A stretch of DNA of 64,000 nucleotides from Methanobacteriota archaeon (GCA_016841955.1 JAENYE010000001.1:632025-696024), one strand, 5' to 3'. Numbered from the stretch's first letter, positions 31,804 through 40,617 are shown. Notes: generated by a model from the sequence alone, not told the origin. Numbers and translations are program-made.

Positions 31804-32268
31804 ATGATGCCGCTTCAACTCACCATTCGCCGGGCACAGCCTGCAGACATTCCGGAGATAGTTGCCATCGAGAGGACAGCGTTCGCCGACCCCTGGGACG
31901 AGAGGACGCTCCAGGAATCGCTCGCCTACTACCCGGAGACGTTCTTCGTGGCAAAAAACAACGGGAACCTGGCCGGGTTCGTCGCAGGGGGCATTGAGGA
32001 CACCGGGGAAGAGGTTTACGGGCATATCATGAACCTCGCGGTCGCCCCCGGGCACCGGCGCCGGGGAATCGGGCAGCACCTCATTCGCCGCCTGGAGCAG
32101 GAGTATGCCGTTTTAGGTGCGAGCGCTGTCCAGCTCGAGGTCCGGGTCGGCAATACCGGGGCGCAGGAGTTCTATCGCCGTCTTGGCTACCGGGAGGTCT
32201 TTCAGGTCGCCTGCTACTACGCGAACGAGGAGGATGCCCTGGTCATGATGAAGTGGTTCCGGTTCTAA
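31804..32268 (+). CDS. rimI: Ribosomal-protein/N-terminal alanine acetyltransferase (RimI family)
   Basis: A 154-residue GNAT enzyme. The CoA loop is VAPGHRRRGIGQHLIRRL and the C-terminal block is NTGAQEFYRRLGYREVFQVACYY, the RimI/Ard1 pattern with a conserved Tyr pair. In archaea this family acetylates N-termini of many proteins. The start ATG at 31804 follows GAGGGAGAGG. The stop lies two bases before the first repeat module at 32271. Confidence 0.87.
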   Translation: MMPLQLTIRRAQPADIPEIVAIERTAFADPWDERTLQESLAYYPETFFVAKNNGNLAGFVAGGIEDTGEEVYGHIMNLAVAPGHRRRGIGQHLIRRLEQEYAVLGASAVQLEVRVGNTGAQEFYRRLGYREVFQVACYYANEEDALVMMKWFRF

Positions 32269-32270
32269 AT

Positions 32271-32390
32271 GCGACGGGCCGAAGGGCCAGAGCACGAGAA
32301 AACGCGAAGCGTTTTCGAGTGGCGAAGTTCCGCAGAACGACGTCCCGAAGGGACGGAGTTCGAGAAACCCGATGGGTTTCGAGGAACCGA
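32271..32390 (+). repeat. Two covarying double-hairpin repeat modules
   Basis: Module one runs from 32271 to about 32324 and module two from about 32338 to 32390. Each begins (C/A)GACG, has a first hairpin with loop GAA (GGCC/GGCC; 32341-32346/32350-32355), a linker ending in CGAG, and a second hairpin (32298-32305/32309-32316, 8 bp, loop GAA; 32364-32370/32374-32380, 7 bp, loop GAT), followed by CGAG. The same plan recurs at 34694-34745 and 58999-59115 with different stem sequences. Nothing in the stretch appears to be coding. Confidence 0.75.
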
Positions 32391-32412
32391 GTCTGAGCAC
32401 CGCAGGCGTGAC

Positions 32413-32445
32413 TACTCCCCGGCACCACGGCAGCGCCGGGGAGTA
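32413..32445. terminator. Strong hairpin between rimI and hmgA
   Basis: A perfect 11-bp stem, 32413-32423/32435-32445, with an 11-base loop, lies just before the stop of the converging hmgA gene. No T run follows on either strand. It is likely a shared transcription stop or an mRNA 3' stabiliser. Confidence 0.5.
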
Positions 32446-32453
32446 TCGGGCCG

Positions 32454-33662
32454 TTATCCCCGCCCGAGGTCCTGGTGGGCCCGGGCAAGGTGCTGCGCCG
32501 CGAGGGCGCCGAGGAGGGAGAGCTCGCCGGCGAGCACCCCAGCGGCGACGATCTCCGCAAGCGCTTTGGCGTGGGTTCCCGGCGGGTCGCCGCCCCCGGC
32601 GACGCCGAGCATCGCGAGGCACTCGTGCTGGGTATCGACCCCCGTGCCGCCGCCGACCGTCCCCACCGGGAGCGAAGGGAGGGTGACCGAGACGTAGACA
32701 CCGCCGTCCACCCGGTCGACGGTGGTGATGGCGGTGCTCCCCTCCACGACGTGGGCGGGGTCCTGCCCGCAGGCGATGAAGACGGCGGCGACGACGTTTG
32801 CCGCATGGGCGTTGAACCCGAACGAGGCCGCCCGCGCCGAGCCCACCAGGTTCTTCCGGTAGTTTACCTCGATGAGCGTCTCCGCATCGGTCTTTAAGAG
32901 GTCGGCGATCATCGCGTCGGTGAGCCGCACACCCGCAACCACGGTCTTTCCGCGGCCCCGTACCAGGTTGATCGCCGCCGGCTTCTTGTCGGTGCACATA
33001 TTCCCGGATGTGGCGACGAGGCGGGCTCCGGTCTCACGTTCGATGAGTTCGCCCACCTTCTGGCTTGCAATCGTCACCATGTTCATGCCCATGGCGTCCT
33101 TGGTGTCGAACTCGAGGCGGACGAAGACGCTCGTCCCCGCGACGTAGGAGACGGCTTCGAGGAACTGCCCGTGTTTCGTGGTGCTCTGTGCGACCTCCCG
33201 TATCTCGGCGGTGTGCCCCTCGACCCAGGCAACCACGTCCCGGGCATGGACGACGTCGCGTGCGGCGAAGACCGGCGCCCGGGTCATCCCGTCCCGCGTG
33301 ATCCGCACGTCCGCGCCCCCCGCCCTGGTGATCAGGGAGCAGCCGCGGTTCACCGAGGCCACGAGCGCCCCTTCGGTCGTCGCGAGAGGGAGGTAGTACG
33401 ACCCGGCGGCGTACTCGCCGCTCACCCGGATAGGCCCCGCGACACCGAGCGGCACCTGCACCGTGCCGATCATGTTCTCGATGTTGCGCTTCACGACCCG
33501 GTCGAGCCCGATGGAGAACGACCCCACCGCGGGAAGGGGGGTGCCGGTCTCGCCCTCGATGAACGCCCGCCGCACCCGGACGGCCTCCTCGGGCGGGAGT
33601 TCCTTCTCGAGCGCGTAAAGTTTGAGGGAGCCTTCTTTCAGCCTCCCGATGTAATCATCCAT
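32454..33662 (-). CDS. hmgA: 3-hydroxy-3-methylglutaryl-CoA reductase
   Basis: A 402-residue class I HMG-CoA reductase that makes mevalonate with NADPH. The catalytic Glu region is LATTEGALVASVNRG, the Lys/Asp region is ATSGNMCTDKKPAAIN, and the C-terminal GTVGGGTGVDTQHECLAMLGV carries the catalytic His context and NADPH loop. It lacks a membrane domain, as in other archaea. It feeds isoprenoid lipid synthesis together with the HMG-CoA synthase operon at 35011-37615, but is separately transcribed. The start is ATG 33662, divergent from trm5. Confidence 0.95.
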   Translation of the reverse strand: MDDYIGRLKEGSLKLYALEKELPPEEAVRVRRAFIEGETGTPLPAVGSFSIGLDRVVKRNIENMIGTVQVPLGVAGPIRVSGEYAAGSYYLPLATTEGALVASVNRGCSLITRAGGADVRITRDGMTRAPVFAARDVVHARDVVAWVEGHTAEIREVAQSTTKHGQFLEAVSYVAGTSVFVRLEFDTKDAMGMNMVTIASQKVGELIERETGARLVATSGNMCTDKKPAAINLVRGRGKTVVAGVRLTDAMIADLLKTDAETLIEVNYRKNLVGSARAASFGFNAHAANVVAAVFIACGQDPAHVVEGSTAITTVDRVDGGVYVSVTLPSLPVGTVGGGTGVDTQHECLAMLGVAGGGDPPGTHAKALAEIVAAGVLAGELSLLGALAAQHLARAHQDLGRG

Positions 33663-33696
33663 GAATAGTATGAGTACTTATACCTAAAGATGGCTG

Positions 33697-34629
33697 GTGG
33701 TCGACGTGGGAAAGGAACAGTGGTGCCTTGCGGTACCGAAGCGAGAGGCCGAGCAGACACGGCGCCGGCTGCTTGAAGAGGGGCTCCTCGACCGGAACTT
33801 CAGGCCGCGCCCCGAAGGGGACACCGTCCTCTTCCCGTTGACAGAAGAGGTCGCGGGCGCCACGCGGTGCGAGTTCGAGGCCTTGCCGGAACGCGCCGAG
33901 CTCCCCCGCCACGAGCTCGTGGGCGGGATCGCCATCATGCAGGAAGACGACCCGGAGGGCGCAGAGCGGCTGCTCTCCTCCCGTCCGTCCCTGCAGACGG
34001 TGCTCTTCCCGGAGACCGCGGTCGAGGGGGAGTACCGCACCCGCCGGTTCGCCGTCCTCGCCGGGGTTCCCTCCACTCGCACCCGGGTGACGGAGTACGG
34101 GCTTTCCTTCGACGTGGACCTCTCCCTCGCCTACTTCTCGGCCCGGCTCGCGACCGAGCGGCAGCGGGTCCTCGGGGTGATGGAGGAGGGGGAGCGGGTG
34201 CTCGATATGTTCGCGGGCGTCGGGCCGTTCGCGATCACCCTCGCCCGGCGGGCCGGGCTCGTCATCGCGGCGGACCTCAATCCCGCCGCGGTCCACCTCC
34301 TGGTCCACAACATCGCGCTCAACCGGGCGACTAACGTCGTTCCGATGCTCGCGGACGCCGCCCACCTCCCCCGGCTCGGGTTCGCTCCCTTCGACCGGGT
34401 CGTCATGAACCTGCCGCTCGCCGCGCCGCAGTTCATCCCGGCGGCCGCGGCGCTCTGCCGGGAAGGCGGGACGCTCCACCTCTACGCCTTAGAGGGGCAG
34501 GAGGGCGAGTTCCTCCCCCTGATCCGGGCGGTCACGCAAGGGGAGGTCGCCGAGCGGCATGTCAGGACCTACTCGCCGGGGAAGTGGCACGCGGTGTATG
34601 ATATCGTTGTGGAGAAAGGGGGCTGCTGA
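33697..34629 (+). CDS. trm5: tRNA (guanine37-N1)-methyltransferase Trm5
   Basis: A 310-residue SAM-dependent methyltransferase of the Trm5/TYW2 family. An N-terminal tRNA-binding part leads to ATRCEFEALPERAELPRHELVGGIAIM. The Rossmann motif I is VLDMFAGVGPFAITLARRAG, ADLNPAAVHLLVHNI follows, and the active-site block is VVMNLPLAAPQFI (N-L-P). It methylates G37 next to the anticodon, preventing frameshifts. The start is the GTG at 33697, 34 bases from the divergent hmgA start; a GTG at 33706 is possible. Confidence 0.88.
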   Translation: MVDVGKEQWCLAVPKREAEQTRRRLLEEGLLDRNFRPRPEGDTVLFPLTEEVAGATRCEFEALPERAELPRHELVGGIAIMQEDDPEGAERLLSSRPSLQTVLFPETAVEGEYRTRRFAVLAGVPSTRTRVTEYGLSFDVDLSLAYFSARLATERQRVLGVMEEGERVLDMFAGVGPFAITLARRAGLVIAADLNPAAVHLLVHNIALNRATNVVPMLADAAHLPRLGFAPFDRVVMNLPLAAPQFIPAAAALCREGGTLHLYALEGQEGEFLPLIRAVTQGEVAERHVRTYSPGKWHAVYDIVVEKGGC

Positions 34630-35010
34630 AAGGTTCCGGTTCGGGATTGGAAGGGACCTGAATCAGGAGCCGTCAACGATCCTGCAGGCTTCGCGCTCTC
34701 GAAGAACTTCGTTCTTCTCAAGCTCCGGACGGGGCGTCCGTCGCTCTTCGCGTGAAATGGTGGTGGGGGTAGTAGCGAAACCTCACGCGAAGCCGCGAAG
34801 AACGCGAAGTCCAGCAGATAGCTGTTGGGCGATCCCCTTCGCGGCTTCGCGCTCTTCGCGTGAGATACAGTGTGGGTTGGCAGCATGATATCGCGCGCTG
34901 CGAAGAGGGGTTGCCGACAGCCGCACCGTTCCCGCGTGAATCGACAATGGAGGGATAGTAGCGGAGTCCCTTTCGTGTGAGACCCCGAACGACCCCAAAA
35001 GAGTAAGGGG
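34630..35010. repeat. Gene-free repeat tract between trm5 and the DUF35 gene
   Basis: This 381-base stretch has no convincing gene. It holds a minus-strand copy of the double-hairpin module at 34694-34745 (hairpins 34701-34707/34711-34717 and 34726-34731/34735-34740). It also has a 14-bp inverted repeat, 34787-34800/34837-34850, built of GCGAAG units, and a 13-base direct repeat (GCTCTTCGCGTGA) at 34743-34755 and 34851-34863. The words TAGTAGCG and CGTGWGA recur, which suggests decayed tandem material. Confidence 0.65.
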
Positions 35011-35403
35011 TTATTCCGCCGGCACAAACTTGGTGCCGTAGTGGATGGTACCGCTCTCGCCGTCCGCCGCCACCCGGCGGAAGACGCTGTGCACCCGCAT
35101 CCCGATCTTCGCCTCTTCGGGGGGGCAGGCGATCTGGGTGGTGAGCCTCGGGCCCTCGTCGAGCTCTACGACCGCAAGGACGTAGGGGGTGGTGTTCTCG
35201 AACTGGTCGCTTGCCGACCGGATCACCGTGTAGGTGACGACCGTTCCCTCGCCGTTGAACTTATGGTCGACGATCTTGCCGCTCCGCCGGCAGTCGGGGC
35301 AGAGCGACCGGGGCGGGAAGAAGTACCGCCCGCAGGTCGTGCACCGCGTCCCGATGAGGTTGTACCGCTGCGGGATCTTTCTCCAGAACCGTGAAACCGA
35401 CAT
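35011..35403 (-). CDS. DUF35 OB-fold/zinc-ribbon protein of the HMG-CoA synthase complex
   Basis: A 130-residue protein. A rubredoxin-like zinc ribbon (CTTCGRYFFPPRSLCPDC, near 21-38) is followed by an OB fold: GTVVTYTVIRSASDQFENTTPY, VAVVELDEGPRLTTQ. In methanogens the DUF35 protein binds thiolase and HMG-CoA synthase in one complex and bridges their CoA pantetheine site (established for Methanothermococcus). It is encoded two bases downstream of the thiolase, which fits that complex. Confidence 0.9.
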   Translation of the reverse strand: MSVSRFWRKIPQRYNLIGTRCTTCGRYFFPPRSLCPDCRRSGKIVDHKFNGEGTVVTYTVIRSASDQFENTTPYVLAVVELDEGPRLTTQIACPPEEAKIGMRVHSVFRRVAADGESGTIHYGTKFVPAE

Positions 35404-35405
35404 TG

Positions 35406-36566
35406 TTAGGCCCCCAGGATGTGCACGACGACCGTCGCGCCGGTGCCGCCTACGTTGTGGGCCATACCGATCTCCGCGTCCACCTGCCGGCCTGTGGCCT
35501 CGCCGCGGAGCTGGCTGACGATCTCGTAGATCTGCTTGATCCCGGTCGCACCGACCGGGTGGCCGCAGGCTTTCAGGCCGCCGCTCGTGTTCACCGGGAT
35601 CGCCCCGCCGAGGGCGGTCGCCCCTTCCGCGGTGAGTCTCCCCGCCTCGCCCTTCTTGCAGAACCCGAGGTCCTCGATCGCGCAGATCTCGGCGATCGTG
35701 AAGCAGTCGTGGACCTCCAGCATGTCGATATCCCTGTGGGCGAGGCCCGCCTGCGCAAACGCCCGCTTCCCCGCCGCCACGGAGGCGTCCAGGGTGGAGA
35801 TGTCCCGCCGGTCGTGGAGCGCGATGGTGTCGCTCGCCTGGGCGCTTGCGAGCACCCGCACCGGCGAGTCGGTGAACTCGCGGGCGCGTTCGAGCGGCAC
35901 CACCACGACCGCCGCAGCCCCGTCGGTGATCGGCGAGCAGTCGAAGAGCCGCAGGGGGTCGGCGACCAGCGAGGAGTTCAGGACCGTATCGACTGTGATC
36001 CGGTTCCGGAACTGGGCGATCGGGTTCTTTGCGCCGTTCTCGTGGTTCTTCACCGCGACCTCTGCAAGCTGCTCCCGGGTAAGGGGGTAGCGGTGCATGT
36101 AATCGGTTGCGATCATGGCGTAGAGCCCGGGGAAGGTCGCCCCGGCAAACCCTTCCCACTCGCGGTCCGCGGCGCTCGCGAGCATGTCCACGCTCGCCCC
36201 GGTCCCGACGTCGGTCATCTTCTCGACGCCCGCGGCGACGACGATATCCTCCATGCCGCTTGCGACCGCGATCACCGCCTGCCGGAAGGCAAGTCCGCCT
36301 GAGGCGCAGGCGGCCTCCACCCGGGTCGAGGGGACGTGGTTCGTCGCGAGGCCGGCGTAATCCGCAATCAGGGCACCGATGTGCTCCTGCTCGACGAACC
36401 TGCCCGCGCTCATGTTCCCCACGTAGAGGGCGTCGAGATTCTCGCCGGTGACCCCGGCATCCTCGAGTGCCAGCGCCCCCGCTTTGACGAAGAGGTCGCG
36501 GAACGAGGTGCCCCAGTGCTCCCCGAACTCCGTGCACCCGACTCCGATTACTGCTACGTCTCTCAT
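35406..36566 (-). CDS. Thiolase (acetyl-CoA C-acetyltransferase, archaeal mevalonate type)
   Basis: A 386-residue thiolase. The nucleophilic Cys is in [17 protein letters not shown] near residue 87, the HDCF(T) motif is in [14 protein letters not shown], and the C-terminal [20 protein letters not shown] has the GHP loop. It condenses two acetyl-CoA molecules and hands acetoacetyl-CoA to HMG-CoA synthase. It overlaps the end of the synthase gene by four bases (ATGA), so translation is coupled and the products are likely made in equal amounts. Confidence 0.92.
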   Translation of the reverse strand: MRDVAVIGVGCTEFGEHWGTSFRDLFVKAGALALEDAGVTGENLDALYVGNMSAGRFVEQEHIGALIADYAGLATNHVPSTRVEAACASGGLAFRQAVIAVASGMEDIVVAAGVEKMTDVGTGASVDMLASAADREWEGFAGATFPGLYAMIATDYMHRYPLTREQLAEVAVKNHENGAKNPIAQFRNRITVDTVLNSSLVADPLRLFDCSPITDGAAAVVVVPLERAREFTDSPVRVLASAQASDTIALHDRRDISTLDASVAAGKRAFAQAGLAHRDIDMLEVHDCFTIAEICAIEDLGFCKKGEAGRLTAEGATALGGAIPVNTSGGLKACGHPVGATGIKQIYEIVSQLRGEATGRQVDAEIGMAHNVGGTGATVVVHILGA

Positions 36567-37615
36567 TTCTGCATCACGATCTTTCCCTTGTGTTTGGCAT
36601 ACAGTGCATAGTCGAGGTAGGTTGGGTTTGCGAGCAGTTTCTCCACGGTCGGCGCCGCCGCCCGGTCGAACTCCTCCGATTCGATGGCATCGGTGACCGT
36701 GATGTCGAAGGCATCGCTCCCCGCTCCTGACCCGAACGAGGTGACGAAGATCCGGTCGCCCGGCTTTGCCACGTCGAGCGTTGCGGCAAGCCCGATCATC
36801 GATGCCCCCGAGTAGGTGTTGCCGAGCCTCGGGACGACGAGGCCGGGCCGGATCTGCTCGTCGGCAAACCCGAGCATCTTTGCCACCCGCTGCGGGAACT
36901 TCGCGTTGGGCTGGTGGAAGACGGCGTAATCGTAGTCCTTCGGGCTCGTCCCCACCGCATCAAACATCAGCCGGGCGGCGCCCTGGACGTGCTTGAAGTA
37001 GCCCGGGTCGCCGGTGAACCGCCCGCCGTGGCGGGGGTAGTTCTGGCCTTCGCGCCGCCAGAAGTCGGGCGTGTCGGTGGTGTAGGAGCAGGTCCGGTTG
37101 ATATCGGCGATGGTGTTCCCATCACCTATGACGAACGCCGCCCCGCCGGCCGCCGCCGTGTACTCGAGCGCGTCCCCTGGGGCGCCCTGGGCCACATCCG
37201 CACCGATGGCGATCCCGAACGGGATCATCCCGCTCTTGACCATGCCCATGCAGGTCTGGATGCCCGCCGTTCCGGCCTTGCACGCGAACTCGTAGTCGGC
37301 GGCGGTCATGTTGGGGGTCGCCCCGATCGCTTCGCCGACCGTGCAGGCGGTGGGCTTGACCGCGTAGGGGTGGGACTCGCTTCCCACGTAGATGGCCCCG
37401 ATCCCCTCGAGGTCGACGTTTCTGCGCCTGAGGGCGGCACGGGCCGCCTCGACAGCGATGGTCGCGGTATCCTCATCGAGATCGGGGACGGACTTCTCAA
37501 AGACGCCGAGGCCCCGGGTGATGTCGTCTGCGTTGGCGCCCCATACCCGGGCGATCTCCGGGACTCTTATCCGGTATCGCGGGATGTAGACGCCGTACGA
37601 ATAAATGCCTACCAT
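36563..37615 (-). CDS. hmgcs: Hydroxymethylglutaryl-CoA synthase
   Basis: A 350-residue archaeal HMG-CoA synthase. It starts [16 protein letters not shown]; the Glu of the active site is in [16 protein letters not shown], the Cys in [16 protein letters not shown], and the His in [18 protein letters not shown]. It joins acetoacetyl-CoA and acetyl-CoA to HMG-CoA. The ATG at 37615 overlaps the end of the HTH regulator gene by seven bases and matches the family N-terminus; longer frames have no support. It is the central gene of the operon 38319-35011. Confidence 0.94.
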   Translation of the reverse strand: MVGIYSYGVYIPRYRIRVPEIARVWGANADDITRGLGVFEKSVPDLDEDTATIAVEAARAALRRRNVDLEGIGAIYVGSESHPYAVKPTACTVGEAIGATPNMTAADYEFACKAGTAGIQTCMGMVKSGMIPFGIAIGADVAQGAPGDALEYTAAAGGAAFVIGDGNTIADINRTCSYTTDTPDFWRREGQNYPRHGGRFTGDPGYFKHVQGAARLMFDAVGTSPKDYDYAVFHQPNAKFPQRVAKMLGFADEQIRPGLVVPRLGNTYSGASMIGLAATLDVAKPGDRIFVTSFGSGAGSDAFDITVTDAIESEEFDRAAAPTVEKLLANPTYLDYALYAKHKGKIVMQK

Positions 37616-38319
37616 GACTTTCCTCGTAGTGAACTGATGATCGTCTCGACATCCATCTGCGTGCAGAGCACGCTGATCCGGTCGCGTTCCGCAAGGCTCG
37701 GGATGAGCGGGTGTACCTGCTCCGGGCTGATACCCTGCAGAACCACGCAACGGGGCTTGAACGGCGTGACCCGGATTGCCACCATGGGGGATTTCCCGGT
37801 TGAGACTTCGGTGAAGATGAGGGCACGCTCCGTGCTCCAGCCGTAGATGCGGTTGAACTCGCTCGAAGAGAGCTGGAGGATCGCATTGAGGCTATTGATC
37901 ACCGTATACCCATAGATGGCCTGGTCCGTCGGACCGCAGAGCGTGACGGCGTCGATGGCCGCTGCGAAGTCCGACAGGCTCACGGGGGATGCATACTCGT
38001 GGATGTCATAGATGACGTCTTCGTCGAACTCACTATACAGAATTTTAGCAAATTTGTTGATGAACTGACCGCCGTTGTCCTCGTCGATCGAGAGGATCGT
38101 ATCGACAATCTTGCCGACGATGGCGGTTCCTGGACTTTTTCGTCGTCCGCTTTCGTAATCGCTGATAACTGAGGGAGAGACCTCGAGGCGCTCGGCGAGT
38201 AGTCCCTGGGGGATGTTGAAACTCTGCCGCCACTTCTTGAGGGCCTGTCCCGGTGAGTCCGAGAGTGTGATTTCTCCTGCCATTTTCTCGGCAAGCTGAT
38301 GCCGCACTCCGGATTTCAT
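37609..38319 (-). CDS. HTH transcriptional regulator (COG1709) heading the mevalonate operon
   Basis: A 236-residue protein. An XRE-type helix-turn-helix lies at about residues 28-60 ([25 protein letters not shown]). A long C-terminal domain includes [14 protein letters not shown] and [19 protein letters not shown], conserved in COG1709 and perhaps a ligand sensor. Its stop overlaps the HMG-CoA synthase start, so it very probably controls, or is co-controlled with, that operon. ATG 38319 ([15 protein letters not shown]) matches the family N-terminus. It diverges from ribK. Confidence 0.85.
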   Translation of the reverse strand: MKSGVRHQLAEKMAGEITLSDSPGQALKKWRQSFNIPQGLLAERLEVSPSVISDYESGRRKSPGTAIVGKIVDTILSIDEDNGGQFINKFAKILYSEFDEDVIYDIHEYASPVSLSDFAAAIDAVTLCGPTDQAIYGYTVINSLNAILQLSSSEFNRIYGWSTERALIFTEVSTGKSPMVAIRVTPFKPRCVVLQGISPEQVHPLIPSLAERDRISVLCTQMDVETIISSLRGKSW

Positions 38320-38441
38320 GCAGGTACTGTTAACACTCCGACTTAAAAAATTAGCGTATGCCACTTCGACATTTCACGAAGACCTCTCTATCCGGGATCG
38401 TTGCGCAACCCGTATATAGTATGCATCTCAATTCTGATACG

Positions 38442-39110
38442 ATGGTTGAAGCGGAAGACCTGCAGTCCTTGAAGACGATCGCCCTGCTCGGCGGATGCCG
38501 GGGCCCGATCTGGCTCTCGTCGCAGTCGCTCGGCAACGTTCTGGGCATCAGCCCCCAGACCGCCTCACGGCGGCTGATCGCGCTTGAGCGGCAGCAGTTC
38601 GTCGTCCGGTCGATGAAGCCCGAAGGCCAGTACGTCGCTGTCACCCGTGAGGGCGAGCAGGCGCTGAAGCGGGAGTATGCGGATTACGTCAGGATATTCA
38701 ACCCGGAACGCAGGCAGTATACCCTGACCGGGACCGTGATCAGCGGGCTCGGGGAAGGGCGCTACTACATGAGCATCCCGCATTACAAGGAGCAGTTCGG
38801 CGCGTTTCTCGGGTTCGAACCCTTCCCCGGGACCCTGAACATCAGGCTTGATGCGGCGAGCATCCAGGTCCGCAAGCAGCTCGACCACGCCGGGTGGATC
38901 GATGTTCCCGGGTTTACTGCCGACGACCGAACGTTCGGCGGCGCCCGGGTGCTCCCCTGCAGGATCGGGGGCCATAAGTGTGCGATAGTCGTGCCCTCCC
39001 GCACCCACTACCCGGAGGATATCGTCGAGGTCATCGCCGGATGCGAACTCCGCAATGCCCTGGGCCTGAACGATAGCGATACGATTGAGGTGGAGATTAC
39101 CCATGATTGA
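38442..39110 (+). CDS. ribK: CTP-dependent riboflavin kinase with N-terminal winged helix
   Basis: A 222-residue two-domain protein. Residues 1-85 form a winged-helix DNA-binding domain (LGISPQTASRRLIALERQQFVVR). Residues 90-222 form the archaeal RibK (DUF120) fold: GEGRYYMSIPHYKEQFGAFLG, FPGTLNIRL and GHKCAIVVPSRTHYPEDIVE. The kinase makes FMN using CTP rather than ATP. The fusion suggests the protein may also regulate its own or other flavin genes. GTATATAG at about 38409-38416 puts the transcript start near 38440, so ATG 38442 is effectively leaderless. Confidence 0.9.
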   Translation: MVEAEDLQSLKTIALLGGCRGPIWLSSQSLGNVLGISPQTASRRLIALERQQFVVRSMKPEGQYVAVTREGEQALKREYADYVRIFNPERRQYTLTGTVISGLGEGRYYMSIPHYKEQFGAFLGFEPFPGTLNIRLDAASIQVRKQLDHAGWIDVPGFTADDRTFGGARVLPCRIGGHKCAIVVPSRTHYPEDIVEVIAGCELRNALGLNDSDTIEVEITHD

Positions 39111-39780
39111 TGCAGCCATACAGGCCCTCGCGAGGGGCGAATTCGTTCTGTTGTACGACTTTGACAACCGGGAACGCGAGACCGATTTTGCGATCCGCTC
39201 AGACGCCGTCACGCCCGCCCATATCCGGCAGATGCGGAAAGACGGCGGCGGGCTGATCTGCACGGCGGTGCACCCCGAGGCTGCAAAGCGGCTCGGTCTG
39301 CCGTTTGCGCACGACGTCCTGCGTGCCTGCCGCCTCGTCGAGAAGGACGGCGAGGTTCCCTACGACCCAAAGAACCATTCGTCGTTCTCTCTCTGGGTGA
39401 ACCACCGGGAGACTTATACCGGGGTCACGGACCGGGACCGCGCTCTGACGGTCACCGCCGTCGCAGAGGAGGTGCAGCGCTCGCTCAACGGCGGCGGGCA
39501 TGACTTTGCCGCACACTTCCGGACACCGGGCCATATGGCGCTCCTGCGGGCCGCCGACCGGCTGCTCGATGAGCGGCGCGGGCAGACCGAACTCTCGATC
39601 GCACTTGCCGCCATGGCCGGGATCACCCCGGCGGTCACGATCTGCGAAATGCTGGACGACGAGACGGGGCTTGCCCTCCAAAAAGAGGACGCAATGGAGT
39701 ATGCGAGAAAGCACGGGCTCGTCTTCATCGAGGGGAAGGATGTTCTGGACCGGTGGGAGTCCCGGAGACCGGAAAAATAA
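39103..39780 (+). CDS. ribB: 3,4-dihydroxy-2-butanone-4-phosphate synthase
   Basis: A 225-residue monofunctional RibB, with no GTP cyclohydrolase II domain. The acidic catalytic loop is DFDNRERETDFAI near residues 20-32. The substrate-binding block is TGVTDRDRALTV, FRTPGHMALLRAA carries the G-H motif, and GLALQKEDAMEYARKHGL closes the C-terminus. It converts ribulose 5-phosphate to the four-carbon unit of riboflavin. It overlaps ribK by eight bases, so synthesis and phosphorylation of riboflavin are co-expressed. Confidence 0.93.
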   Translation: MIDAAIQALARGEFVLLYDFDNRERETDFAIRSDAVTPAHIRQMRKDGGGLICTAVHPEAAKRLGLPFAHDVLRACRLVEKDGEVPYDPKNHSSFSLWVNHRETYTGVTDRDRALTVTAVAEEVQRSLNGGGHDFAAHFRTPGHMALLRAADRLLDERRGQTELSIALAAMAGITPAVTICEMLDDETGLALQKEDAMEYARKHGLVFIEGKDVLDRWESRRPEK

Positions 39781-39954
39781 TATTTACCGCTTTTTAGCCC
39801 CGCAGGATCCCCCCCTGAAAATATGTCAGGAGGCCTTTTTGCACATTGTCGGCAGAGAGCAGGAATCTGCATGGGATCTCCCATTGTGCCGCAAAAAGGC
39901 GTTGGCCATGCTTTTTCAAAAGCAATATATACGATTATACGGCATCATAAACGG

Positions 39955-40617
39955 ATGAAAAGAGATGCTGTGGCATACTTGAATACGAGAAAGAAGGGAG
40001 ATTTCGCAGCACAAAAGAGTGAAGTCGAGAATTATTGCAAATATCGGTTTCAGATCGTCGAAATCTTCCACGACCACAGGGCGAACGCAACACCTCCGGA
40101 GAAGCGGAAGGGCTTTGCGGAGATGCTGGATTACTGTGCCGCTAATAACTGCCCCGACATCGTCATCTACGATCTCGCCGGTCTTGCCAGGGACATGGAT
40201 GCCGGGCTTGCAACCCTCAAACTCCTGAACGACAAATACATGGTTTACTGCGTGAATAACGACTTCTTAGGGTTCCGTGACGACCCGGAACAGAGGAGAG
40301 AGGCGATCGGCAACTTCGTCGCATACATGGACCAGTACCGGGAGAGCGCCCGGAAGACCGCCCCCCTCGTCTCGAAGAAGGCGAAAAAAGAGGACGGGCG
40401 GCCCATCGGGAGGCCGAAAGCGCTCAACGAGGGTCAGGTCGAGGCCCTCCTCACGATACGGCAGGCCGGTACGAGCATCAGCCAGATCTGCAGGATGTTC
40501 GACGTCAGCAGGAGCACGGTCAGCAAGATCCTCGCGGACTACCCCGAACTGAAGGGAGAGTGGAAGGGGGCCCGGCAGGAGCCTGCCGGGGAGATGCCGG
40601 GGGAGCCGGGTGAGTAG
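39955..40617 (+). CDS. Serine-recombinase-like DNA-binding protein lacking the catalytic serine
   Basis: A 220-residue protein. Residues 3-130 follow the resolvase N-terminal fold: AVAYLNTRKKGDFAAQKSEVENYCK, shown here as AVAYLNTRKKG and QKSEVENYCK, then DIVIYDLAGLARDMDAGL. The expected Y-x-R-V-S is Y-L-N-T-R and the D-R-L-x-R is A-G-L-A-R, so the nucleophilic Ser and one catalytic Arg are missing. Residues 150-196 hold a Hin-like helix-turn-helix (GRPKALNEGQVEALL, SISQICRMFDVSRSTVSKIL). This predicts DNA binding without strand exchange. The start is ATG 39955; an upstream frame to 39823 lacks family character. Confidence 0.75.
   Translation: MKRDAVAYLNTRKKGDFAAQKSEVENYCKYRFQIVEIFHDHRANATPPEKRKGFAEMLDYCAANNCPDIVIYDLAGLARDMDAGLATLKLLNDKYMVYCVNNDFLGFRDDPEQRREAIGNFVAYMDQYRESARKTAPLVSKKAKKEDGRPIGRPKALNEGQVEALLTIRQAGTSISQICRMFDVSRSTVSKILADYPELKGEWKGARQEPAGEMPGEPGE

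Noticed and set aside
34787-34850. CRISPR array suggested by recurring GCGAAG and CTTCGCG words
   Set aside because: Units are palindromic and unevenly spaced, with no regular spacers and no cas genes in the window.
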